NCBI GenBank assembly: GCA_003166055.1
Contig: PMWR01000089.1
Span: 4,053 to 9,966, forward strand
Source: Acidobacteriaceae bacterium
Lineage (GTDB): Bacteria > Acidobacteriota > Terriglobia > Terriglobales > Acidobacteriaceae
DNA length: 5,914 nt
Reading direction: 5' to 3'
Shown here: positions 1 to 5,547 of the stretch, piece by piece
How positions within the stretch are numbered: the first letter of the stretch is position 1
Layout: each line of letters begins with the position of its first letter
Made by a program: the position numbers and the translations under genes
Notes under the pieces: generated by a model
What the model was told of the DNA's origin: nothing
The model's database searches: none
The model's input: the letters and a program-made list of their open reading frames with translations, nothing else

Positions 1-236
1 TCGGAGGCATTGCGGGCATTGCCCTCGCCTACACTGTCTCCATCTGCGCGGGCCGCATCACCTTCTATTCCGCCATCGCCAAAAACGCCGAGAATGCCGA
101 CATCCAGCTCCTCATCTCCCCCACCTCCGTGCTCGTCGCAACCGGAATCCTCGCCGTCGTCGGCCTCGTCAGCGGCATGATTCCCGCCATCCGCGCCGCC
201 AACCTCGACCCGATCGAAGCGCTGCGATATGAGTAA
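1..236 (+). CDS. MacB/FtsX-type ABC transporter permease, C-terminal fragment
   Basis: The reading frame enters from the left edge (first whole codon at 3) and stops at TAA 234-236, leaving 77 residues. It shows a glycine-rich hydrophobic segment at the start, a short polar stretch, then a second hydrophobic segment (VLVATGILAVVGLVSG). It ends PAIRAANLDPIEALRYE, the characteristic end of MacB/FtsX-family permeases, where the last helix is followed by R-A-A-x-L-x-P-x-E-A-L-R. Such proteins sit in the inner membrane and, with an ATPase and often a periplasmic adaptor, move peptides, drugs or lipoproteins or act by mechanotransmission. The substrate cannot be read from this fragment. The gene converges on the lolA-like gene, and an inverted-repeat element begins at its stop codon. 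The family call is firm; the exact role is unknown. Confidence 0.9.
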   Translation, partial: GGIAGIALAYTVSICAGRITFYSAIAKNAENADIQLLISPTSVLVATGILAVVGLVSGMIPAIRAANLDPIEALRYE

Positions 237-396
237 AGCAGGGGACTAAGGGACTAAGAAACTGGCGCAATGGAGTCGATGGGAAAGCAAGAAGATTCGG
301 GGCATCAGAAACGGGCCAAGACTCGGATGACGAGACCATTCTCGCTTGGAAGTCCGGCTTCCCGGTCCCTGAGTCCCTAGTCCCTTAGTCCCTGCC
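237..396. repeat. Intergenic element with inverted arms of tandem GGGACTAA-type units
   Basis: The arms are 242-256 (GGGACTAAGGGACTA) and 378-392 (its exact reverse complement). The match extends outward with a one-base bulge to about 237 and 396. Inside the right arm a further GTCCCT unit follows with 7-8 nt period. The 121-nt centre has no convincing ORF. The arms begin right after the permease stop and end just before the end of the convergent lolA-like gene. The pair could therefore act as a bidirectional terminator or RNA-stabilising structure, although a loop this long makes a simple intrinsic terminator unlikely. Repeats of this look are, from memory, common between acidobacterial genes. 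Confidence 0.7.
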
Positions 397-400
397 TTCG

Positions 401-1069
401 TCACGCCGGCGCCACCACATCCACCACCGGAACACCCGCCGGCGCAGCGAACCGGAACGCATCCGCGGGAACCGGCGCATTCGGCACTTCGCCCGTAAAG
501 GTAAACCGCGTCAGCGCTCCGTCTGTCTCTTCAATCTCTATGCCTGTAATGATTCCGTTCGCGGAAACGGTGAGCGTGAGCCGTGTCACGCGCTTTTCCT
601 GGCCCTTCGGCTGCCCGGTCAGCGTGAATTCGCCCCCCGGCGCCAAAGCCAGCGTCAAACTGTTCATCTCTTTTTCGAGTTCCGTATGTCCCAGCAGAAA
701 CCGCAGCGGCGAACGCAGATCGTCCAGTTCCTTCGCCGGAATCCGCTGCACCTGCGGGTCGCCCTTCGAGTAGAACCAGGCGTACCTCCCGTCCAGCAAA
801 AACAGCTTCCCGGCCGGTGAGCTATAGTCCCATTTCATTCGTCCCGGCTTCAGCAGCAGCAGCGTGCCGCTCTCCGTCCGGTTGATCCCCAACCCCGCGT
901 AGTTCTCCGTGAAGGCCGCCCGCAGCGAGTGCAGCTGGTTGTAATGCCGATCCACCCGCGCCGCCATCTCATGCGCCGTAGGAGCACCAACCTGTGCCCC
1001 ACAAAAGGGAATTGCGCCCAGTAGCAACGCCGCTGCAAGAACGCCAGAGATGCTGTGTGCCCCATCCAT
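401..1069 (-). CDS. lolA: LolA-like outer-membrane lipoprotein carrier protein
   Basis: This encodes 222 residues from ATG 1067-1069. A hydrophobic segment (about residues 9-25, VLAAALLLGAIPFCGAQ) looks like an export signal, although its n-region lacks Lys/Arg. The mature part has the LolA pattern: GTLLLLKPGRMKWDY (68-82), P-A-G-K then LLDGRYAWFYSKGDPQVQRI (about 91-110), SPLRFLLG (120-127), and a final strand pattern F-x-F-x-G ending F-R-F-x-x-P-x-G-V-P-V-V-D. LolA chaperones lipoproteins across the periplasm from LolCDE to the outer membrane. The start is uncertain. The frame is open up to ATG 1178-1180, which overlaps the pilin stop as ATGA, but the extra 37 residues translate repeat DNA and are Arg/Trp-rich. 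The 1069 ATG lies inside a repeat hairpin and has no clear Shine-Dalgarno. The gene is probably co-transcribed with the pilin gene upstream. The family call is good; orthology to LolA proper is likely but not certain. Confidence 0.85.
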   Translation of the reverse strand: MDGAHSISGVLAAALLLGAIPFCGAQVGAPTAHEMAARVDRHYNQLHSLRAAFTENYAGLGINRTESGTLLLLKPGRMKWDYSSPAGKLFLLDGRYAWFYSKGDPQVQRIPAKELDDLRSPLRFLLGHTELEKEMNSLTLALAPGGEFTLTGQPKGQEKRVTRLTLTVSANGIITGIEIEETDGALTRFTFTGEVPNAPVPADAFRFAAPAGVPVVDVVAPA

Positions 1070-1096
1070 CGAGCGTCTTTTTGCTCGATGGGTGGG
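1057..1096. repeat. GTGCCCCATCC-box hairpin, copy A, overlapping the lolA start
   Basis: Positions 1061-1074 (CCCATCCATCGAGC) pair with 1083-1096 over 14 bases with one T.G wobble, around an 8-nt loop GTCTTTTT. The box GTGCCCCATCC spans 1057-1067. The same box, hairpin layout and GTCTTT loop recur at 3343-3382 with a different inner stem, so this is a dispersed repeat family and not a gene-specific signal. The minus-strand ATG at 1067-1069 falls within the left arm. Confidence 0.8.
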
Positions 1097-1124
1097 AGAC
1101 CACAAAGGCCAACCAGAAACACCA

Positions 1125-1151
1125 TGCGCGCAGGCTCTAGTCCTGCGCGCA
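1125..1151. repeat. Perfect 10-bp GC-rich hairpin in the pilin-lolA gap
   Basis: TGCGCGCAGG (1125-1134) and CCTGCGCGCA (1142-1151) are exact reverse complements around the 7-nt loop CTCTAGT. It lies 25 nt after the pilin stop codon in the minus-strand direction and just before the copy A hairpin. The two may form one composite repeat filling the 107-nt gap. With no T-run after it in either direction it is not a classical intrinsic terminator. It might protect the 3' end of the pilin message, but that is inference. Confidence 0.65.
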
Positions 1152-1176
1152 CAGCGCCCACCAAACCAGCCCACCC

Positions 1177-1683
1177 TCATTGTCCGAGCGATTGCGTGCA
1201 GTTCGTCCCGCCCGCCGGGTCAAACTTGATCGTTCCGCCCTCGTCGCTGCAAAACCCGCGATCTCCCGTCTTGCCCACCGTCTGCGGAACTGCCGTCACC
1301 ATGTAGCTGTTGAAGCGATCCACGCTGTTTACCGTCACCTTGTCCTTGCACGTGATGGTGAAAATGTAGCCGGACTTATAACCCGATGTCAGGTCGCCCT
1401 GCAAAATCTGCGCACCGGTCGCCGACGGAGCTCCAGCAGTAGATTCACCGCCCAGAGCGGGCAGCGTGCACGCAAATCCGTTCGAGGGGTAGGTCGACTG
1501 AAACTGAATCTCCGCCTCGTGGATCGCCCGCACAGATTGCTGCGCGGAAAGGTCGTTGGCCTTCTTCTTCAGGCTTCCAACGGTGGGAATGGCAATCAGC
1601 ATCAGGATGGCGATGATTGCCATCACGATCAGCAGTTCCATCAGCGTGAAGCCGTTTGACCCGGAACGTTCGTTGGTCAACAT
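1177..1683 (-). CDS. Type IV pilin-like / type II secretion pseudopilin
   Basis: This encodes 168 residues from ATG 1681-1683. That start leaves an 11-residue leader (MLTNERSGSNG) before the prepilin peptidase site G11/F12 in GFTLMELLIV; a longer frame to 1872 is open but would make the leader implausibly long. GGTGAG sits 6 nt upstream of this ATG. Mature residue 5 is the conserved Glu. The hydrophobic helix runs to about residue 32, followed by P33 and KKKAND, as in major pilins and GspG/PulG pseudopilins. The C-terminal domain has four Cys (72, 112, 145, 162), which could form two disulfides. The protein would be processed by PilD/GspO and assembled into a pilus or pseudopilus. No assembly ATPase or secretin gene is visible, so pilin versus pseudopilin cannot be settled. 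The stop codon overlaps a possible upstream lolA start as ATGA. Confidence 0.88.
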   Translation of the reverse strand: MLTNERSGSNGFTLMELLIVMAIIAILMLIAIPTVGSLKKKANDLSAQQSVRAIHEAEIQFQSTYPSNGFACTLPALGGESTAGAPSATGAQILQGDLTSGYKSGYIFTITCKDKVTVNSVDRFNSYMVTAVPQTVGKTGDRGFCSDEGGTIKFDPAGGTNCTQSLGQ

Positions 1684-1753
1684 ACTCCGCTCACCGCCGC
1701 GGCGTCCGCGACAGGACAAGAAAAGGTTTCTCATGGAATTCCAGTGCCTCGTG

Positions 1754-1767
1754 AAGCGGGCCCGCTT
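1754..1767. promoter_or_regulatory. 14-bp perfect palindrome upstream of the pilin gene
   Basis: AAGCGGGCCCGCTT is exactly self-complementary and lies 71 nt upstream of the pilin ATG. A gapless GC-rich palindrome in a promoter-proximal region could be a dimeric regulator's operator, or chance in a GC-rich genome. I could not identify a convincing -10/-35 pair or a sigma-54 site next to it. Confidence 0.3.
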
Positions 1768-1831
1768 ACCCGGACCCATCCGACAAAATGCTACAACGTA
1801 CGGACGCGGAAGGGAAATCAGACGCTCGAAA

Positions 1832-1996
1832 GCAGTTGTCGGTTGTAAGTTTTCAGTTGTCAGTTCGGGCATCGCGCTCGCGTTCGTCTTACCCCTCCAG
1901 TTGCTAAAGCGCTTCTAAGGCCGCTGAGTCAGGGAAAACCGCGCCTCGGATCGGGCATTTAGGACTGACAACTGAAAACTTACAACTGACAACTGC
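1832..1996. repeat. 165-bp element with 35-nt inverted arms of ACTGACA heptamers
   Basis: The left arm 1832-1866 and right arm 1962-1996 are reverse complements with only two mismatches over 35 nt. Read on the plus strand, the right arm is built of 7-nt units: ACTGACA ACTGAAA ACTTACA ACTGACA ACTG. The 95-nt centre has no credible ORF. The element fills most of the gap between the M16 stop (2000-2002) and the pilin leader region, beginning 3 nt past the M16 stop. Its layout parallels the element at 237-396 although the sequence is unrelated. It might stabilise or terminate the M16 transcript, or be a MITE-like remnant. No target-site duplication is evident. Confidence 0.8.
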
Positions 1997-1999
1997 CTT

Positions 2000-3283
2000 T
2001 CAACACACCAGCCGCTTCCGCCCCAGCTTCACTCCATCCAGCCGTCCTAGCAGCGTCACCGCAATCCGTTCCGGATCGAAGAGCCGCTGCGCCATCGCCT
2101 GCACCTGTCCCGCGTCTACCTCGTCGATGCGCGCAATCACCTCGTCCACGGTAAAGAAGTTCTGGAAGTACATCTCCTGCCGTGCCAGGTTCGCCATCCG
2201 CGAACTCGAGCTCTCCAGTCCCAACAAAATGTTGCCCTTCACCTGGTCCTTGGCGCGCGTCAGCTCCTCGTCGCTCAGCGGTTCCTGCTTCAGCTTGGCA
2301 AACTCCACCAGGATCAGGTCAACCACCTCCAGCGCATTGCCCGCCGAAGTCCCTGCGTACACACAGAGCGTTCCCGTGTCGCGATAAGGACTCAGGTCGG
2401 AGTAGATGGAATACGCCATCCCCCGCTCCTCGCGAATCGTCTGGAACAGCCTCGAGCTCATCCCGCCGCCCAGCACTGTATTCAGAATCAGCGTCGCATA
2501 GCGGTTATCGTCGGTAATCGGCGGAGCCGGCACGCCCAGGCAGATCTGCACCTGCTCCAGCGATTTCTTGTTGCGCAGGATGATCCTTGCGCTCGCCTCG
2601 GGAGCCGACAGCTCATGCAGCGTCTCGCCGCCGGCCAGCCCTGAGAACTTGGCCGCCACAGCCTCCGCAAACTGGTCGTGATCCAGGCTCCCAGCCGCTG
2701 AAAACACGATGTTCCCGCCGTGAAACCGATCGCCGTGATACGCAAACAGCTTTTCCTGGTCCAGTCCAGCCACCGTCTTCGTGGTCCCCAGGATCGGCCA
2801 GCCCAGCGGATGGTCCTTCCAGAAGCTCTGCGTAAACAACTCGTGCACCAGCACGTCTGGGTTGTCCTCGTCGATCTTGATCTCTTCCAGAATCACGCCC
2901 CGCTCGCGCTCGATGTCCGTCGAGGCGAACGTCGGGTTCAGCACCAGGTCGCTCAACACGTCCAGCGCAATCGGCACATGGTCCGCTAGCGACTTCACAT
3001 TGAAGCAGATCGTTTCCTTGCCGGTAAAGGCATCCAGGTTCCCGCCAATCGAGTCCATCTCCCGGGCAATATGCTGCGCCGTGCGCGAGCGCGTCCCCTT
3101 GAACAACATGTGCTCCACAAAATGGGAAATCCCGTTGGTCTCGGCTGGCTCGCACCGCGACCCGGACTTGATCCATACCCCCATGGCCACCGAACGCAGG
3201 TAGTCCATGCGCTCGGTCAGCACGATCAGCCCGTTCGGCAATACAGTGCGGCGAAGATTGCGTTCAGTCGAAGAAGTCATCAT
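2000..3283 (-). CDS. M16 family zinc metallopeptidase (processing-peptidase type)
   Basis: This is a complete protein of 427 residues, the usual length of single-module M16B bacterial peptidases. The inverted zinc motif H54-F-V-E57-H58 is followed by MLFKGT, and the third zinc ligand is expected at Glu133/134 in GVILEEIKIDED, about 76 residues downstream as in the family. The second domain keeps the substrate-binding Arg/Tyr pair with 7-residue spacing (R284 and Y291 in SSRLFQTIREERGMAYSIYS). The catalytic set is therefore intact. There is no signal peptide, so it is probably cytoplasmic. Members cleave short peptides or presequences in a clam-shell chamber; the substrate is unknown here. Two consecutive ATGs (3283 and 3280) can start it. 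AGGA abuts the first, so the second, with 3 nt spacing, may be used. It is divergent from rlmN and heads the minus-strand cluster, although a repeat element separates it from the pilin gene. Confidence 0.95.
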   Translation of the reverse strand: MMTSSTERNLRRTVLPNGLIVLTERMDYLRSVAMGVWIKSGSRCEPAETNGISHFVEHMLFKGTRSRTAQHIAREMDSIGGNLDAFTGKETICFNVKSLADHVPIALDVLSDLVLNPTFASTDIERERGVILEEIKIDEDNPDVLVHELFTQSFWKDHPLGWPILGTTKTVAGLDQEKLFAYHGDRFHGGNIVFSAAGSLDHDQFAEAVAAKFSGLAGGETLHELSAPEASARIILRNKKSLEQVQICLGVPAPPITDDNRYATLILNTVLGGGMSSRLFQTIREERGMAYSIYSDLSPYRDTGTLCVYAGTSAGNALEVVDLILVEFAKLKQEPLSDEELTRAKDQVKGNILLGLESSSSRMANLARQEMYFQNFFTVDEVIARIDEVDAGQVQAMAQRLFDPERIAVTLLGRLDGVKLGRKRLVC

Positions 3284-3342
3284 TCCTAAGATTCAATTCT
3301 AGGCCAACCGGACTCATGCCGTCGGGCACTGGAAAACTGCGG

Positions 3343-3382
3343 GTGCCCCATCCTTGCGATGTCTTTCGGTCGCAAGGGTGGC
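3343..3382. repeat. GTGCCCCATCC-box hairpin, copy B, between M16 and rlmN
   Basis: The box GTGCCCCATCC is at 3343-3353. CCATCCTTGCGA (3348-3359) pairs with TCGCAAGGGTGG (3370-3381), 12 bp with one T.G wobble, around the loop TGTCTTTCGG. It shares the box, the GTCTTT loop and the GGGTGG closing arm with copy A at 1057-1096. Short related stretches flank it: ATGCCG followed shortly by TCGGGCAC at 3316-3329, and the same pair more widely spaced at 3388-3405. It fills most of the divergent 155-nt region, in which I found no convincing promoter for either gene. Confidence 0.75.
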
Positions 3383-3438
3383 AGCGCATGCCGCAAATCG
3401 GGCACGGGAACACCAAATAAACTATCCTTGACCAAGCC

Positions 3439-4785
3439 GTGAAATCTGATTCCAAACTCGTTTCCTTAGACGCGATAAGCCCTGCCGACGTGACCCCGAC
3501 ACCCCTCTTTGGCTTGGATGCGGAATCTCTATCCGCGCGCATGGCCAGCCTCGGCGAACCCGGATGGCGCGGCAAACAATTATCGGAAGCCATTTATCGT
3601 CAATGGCTTACGGAAATAGCTGAAATCTCCACTCTACCCAAAAATCTGCGCGAGCGACTGGTCGCCGATGGCTGGCAAATCGGCCGCCCAAACATCGCCC
3701 AGGTCTTCCAATCGGTCGACGGCACCGATCGCTACCTCATCCAAACCGGAGCTGAAACCGTAGAAACCGTCTGGATGCCCGAAGGCGACGACGGCGAATC
3801 GGGCGACGGCACTGAAGCCGGCGCGGAGGAATTGCGTTCCCCTTCACCTCAACAAGAGCACCGTGCCCCATCCGACAGTCATTCCGTGCGATCAAAAAAA
3901 ATGGCTGTCATCCTGAGCGACCCTGAACGCAGTGAAGGGGAGTCGAAGGACCTGCTTCTTGCAAACTCGGCGGATCAGGTGGGAAGCAGTGCGCCAGTGC
4001 GATCCTCCCGCGAGCTACCGCCCCACGGCGAGTGGCGTCGCGCCACCATCTGTGTCTCCAGTCAGGTCGGCTGTGCCGTCAACTGCCAATTCTGTCTCAC
4101 CGCCAGGCTCGGCCTCCAGCGCAACCTCACCGCAGGCGAAATCGCCGGCCAGGTCGTCTCCGTCTTCGCCCGCCACGGAGTCGAAGTAGGCCGCGACCGC
4201 GTGAACCTGGTCTTCATGGGAATGGGCGAGCCGTTCCTCAACTATGACAACTTCATGGCCGCCGTCCGCCTTCTGGTCAAGGAAGTCGGCCTCAGCCCCC
4301 AGCGCATGACCGTCTCCACATCCGGCATCGTCCCCGGCATCGAGCGTTTCGCCCAGGAGCCGCCGGACGTCCGCCCCAAGTTGGCCATCAGCCTCAACGC
4401 CCCTGACGACCAGGTCCGCGCCGAAATCATGCCCATCAACCGCAAGTGGAACATCGAAGCGGTCGTCGACGCGGTCCGCCAGGTCCAGCTCCGCCCCCGT
4501 GAGCGCATCACCTTCGAATATGTCCTGCTCGCCGGCGTCACAGACCAGCCCGCCCATGCCCGCGCGGTCGCCCGTCTTGTCCGCCGCACCGGGCTGCCCG
4601 CCAAAGTCAACCTGATTGCATGGAACCCCGGCCCCGGCATCCCCTACGCCATGCCCGCACCCGCCGCCATTGAAGCCTTCCGCGCCACCCTGGCGGGGGA
4701 GGGAATTCCCACCTACCTCCGCAAGCCGCGAGGCCGCGACATCTACGCCGCCTGCGGCCAGCTCAAGCGCACCGTCGAAGGATGA
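3439..4785 (+). CDS. rlmN: RlmN: 23S rRNA A2503 / tRNA A37 C2-methyltransferase (radical SAM) with an in-frame repeat insertion
   Basis: This encodes 448 residues from a GTG start; the in-frame TAA at 3418 rules out a longer form, and no Shine-Dalgarno is visible. The N-terminal RlmN/Cfr domain (about 22-114) is followed by the radical-SAM core. The iron-sulfur cysteines are C212, C216 and C219 (C-x3-C-x2-C). C205, seven residues before, and C439 in DIYAACGQL match the conserved catalytic pair (C118 and C355 in E. coli RlmN). MGMGEP (260-265), STSG, LAISLNAP and NLIAWNP motifs are present. All key residues are kept, so it should make 2-methyladenosine in 23S rRNA and in tRNA, affecting decoding fidelity and peptidyl-transferase-site antibiotics. 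It is oddly long: family members have about 350-370 residues, and ETVxxPE is normally followed within about ten residues by the TxCVSSQVGC motif. Here about 75-80 extra residues intervene (about 118-198), encoded by repeat DNA. Confidence 0.95.
   Translation: MKSDSKLVSLDAISPADVTPTPLFGLDAESLSARMASLGEPGWRGKQLSEAIYRQWLTEIAEISTLPKNLRERLVADGWQIGRPNIAQVFQSVDGTDRYLIQTGAETVETVWMPEGDDGESGDGTEAGAEELRSPSPQQEHRAPSDSHSVRSKKMAVILSDPERSEGESKDLLLANSADQVGSSAPVRSSRELPPHGEWRRATICVSSQVGCAVNCQFCLTARLGLQRNLTAGEIAGQVVSVFARHGVEVGRDRVNLVFMGMGEPFLNYDNFMAAVRLLVKEVGLSPQRMTVSTSGIVPGIERFAQEPPDVRPKLAISLNAPDDQVRAEIMPINRKWNIEAVVDAVRQVQLRPRERITFEYVLLAGVTDQPAHARAVARLVRRTGLPAKVNLIAWNPGPGIPYAMPAPAAIEAFRATLAGEGIPTYLRKPRGRDIYAACGQLKRTVEG
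3863..3955. repeat. Composite dispersed repeat inside the rlmN coding sequence
   Basis: It starts with a third exact GTGCCCCATCC box (3863-3873). Next is a hairpin GACAGTCATT (3874-3883) / AATGGCTGTC (3900-3909) with one wobble, and a run of eight A (3894-3901). Then comes a block (about 3907-3955) containing GTCATCCTGAGCGA and AGTCGAAGGACCTGC, whose ends TCCT/AGGA and CGAC/GTCG can pair. Read in frame it gives V-I-L-S-D-P-E-R-S-E-G-E-S-K-D-L-L. From memory, this kind of peptide (VILSEAKDL and relatives) recurs in unrelated predicted proteins because the DNA repeat is intergenic and widespread. The surrounding acidic/Ser-rich stretch (about 3793-4032) also seems extra to the family. Confidence 0.7.
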
Positions 4786-4872
4786 AGGCCGAGCCTGGCA
4801 ATTCTTGTGAACGCCGGTCACCAGCGAATTCAGGCAAAAATTCTTGCAAATGATGCCAACTTCGCGACTTAG

Positions 4873-4917
4873 CTTTCGTCCAACCGGACAGGCAGGGTGC
4901 AAGCCACCCGCAGAAAG
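4873..4917 (+). promoter_or_regulatory. Possible folded leader (three-way junction) sequestering the Shine-Dalgarno of the Ig-like gene
   Basis: CTTTC (4873-4877) can pair with GAAAG (4913-4917), closing two perfect small hairpins: GTCC-aacc-GGAC (4878-4889) and GGGTG-caagc-CACCC (4895-4909). The 3' closing strand overlaps the AAAGG Shine-Dalgarno that lies 8 nt before the ATG at 4927, so the fold could mask ribosome binding. An alternative pairing GGCAG (4891-4895) / CTGCC (4922-4926) would be mutually exclusive with the second hairpin. The stems are short, and I do not recognise a known riboswitch class. Confidence 0.3.
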
Positions 4918-4926
4918 GTCTCTGCC

Positions 4927-5547
4927 ATGCAAAGATACCGTTTGCTTGTTCTTTTCGGATTTCTCCTGACGGCCAGCTTTGTGGTTTCCGCTTCACCGGC
5001 GCAGCCCGCCAAGCCGGACTTCGTCATCGCAGCCACCAATGTGACCATGACCTCCGCCGGCTCCACTGGAACTGGATCCGCCGCCTACACGTTAACCTCC
5101 CTCGACGGCTACACCGGCACAGTTCAAGTCGCTTGCGATCCTCCGAATCCACCGGCCGGAGGGAAGATCCCCTACTGCGGGGGAGGCCCAGTAAGGCCGC
5201 CCTATACCCTGACCGCGAATCAGGTCGTGACGGGATCCATTTCCCTCTATAACATCGCAGTGCCTGCACTCGTAAGCCTGCCGGGTCGCGGGGGCCATCG
5301 CCTGGCGCAAGGCCTGGCGCTGGCCGGTATGCTGCTCTTCGGCTTTGGCTTCCGGCGCAAGGCAGCGCGCTGGCTCACCCTGACGTTGTTCGCCATGGGC
5401 ACACTGGTGGTCCTGGGGGAAATCAGCGCATGCGGCGCCAACAATAATAATGCTGTGACGCCGGGGACCTATGCCTACACGGTCATTGCGACCGACATCA
5501 ACACCTCTGTGTCCTCGAGCGCAACCATCAACGTCACCGTGCCGTAG
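4927..5547 (+). CDS. Secreted/membrane Ig-like protein interrupted by a transmembrane hairpin
   Basis: This encodes 206 residues from ATG 4927, preceded by AAAGG with 8 nt spacing; an in-frame GTG at 4897 is less likely. Residues 1-25 form a signal peptide (MQRYR, a hydrophobic core, then ASPA-Q). Residues 32-109 look like beta-rich Ig-like sequence (AAYTLTSLDGYTGTVQVAC) with C70 and C84. Then come two hydrophobic segments, about 128-142 and 149-164, joined by the basic turn RRKAAR. The second runs into GEISACGA (C169), which resembles a lipobox. The end (181-205, TYAYTVIATD to ATINVTV) looks like closing Ig strands. As I recall, large acidobacterial adhesin-like and NHL/Kelch proteins often end in such an Ig domain split by a membrane hairpin; here it stands alone. 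It is probably envelope-exposed. The function is unknown and the domain call rests on pattern only. Confidence 0.8.
   Translation: MQRYRLLVLFGFLLTASFVVSASPAQPAKPDFVIAATNVTMTSAGSTGTGSAAYTLTSLDGYTGTVQVACDPPNPPAGGKIPYCGGGPVRPPYTLTANQVVTGSISLYNIAVPALVSLPGRGGHRLAQGLALAGMLLFGFGFRRKAARWLTLTLFAMGTLVVLGEISACGANNNNAVTPGTYAYTVIATDINTSVSSSATINVTVP

Noticed and set aside
1684..1872. N-terminal extension of the pilin frame by 63 codons
   Set aside because: Prepilin leaders are short, and the extension would run into the arm of the inverted-repeat element. ATG 1683 has a better upstream site and an 11-residue leader.
1832..1996. CRISPR-like array from the repeated ACTGACA units
   Set aside because: The units are 7 nt, contiguous and inverted. 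There are no 20-40-nt repeats with unique spacers.
2613..3176. 187-codon minus-strand frame within the M16 gene
   Set aside because: It overlaps the intact peptidase in another frame and has no recognisable domain. The peptidase frame carries the zinc motif.
3901..3903. Internal ATG after the A-run in rlmN as an alternative start
   Set aside because: It would drop the N-terminal RlmN domain needed for RNA binding, and no Shine-Dalgarno precedes it.
4850..4926. c-di-GMP (GEMM) riboswitch in the Ig-like gene leader
   Set aside because: GCAAGCCAC and GAAAGG look vaguely similar, but the GEMM core order and the first hairpin with its tetraloop are missing.
4015..4932. 305-codon open frame on the minus strand opposite rlmN
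   Set aside because: It is antisense to the conserved radical-SAM core, with Gly/Ala/Asp-rich low-information sequence and no motifs. It is a typical shadow of a GC-rich gene.
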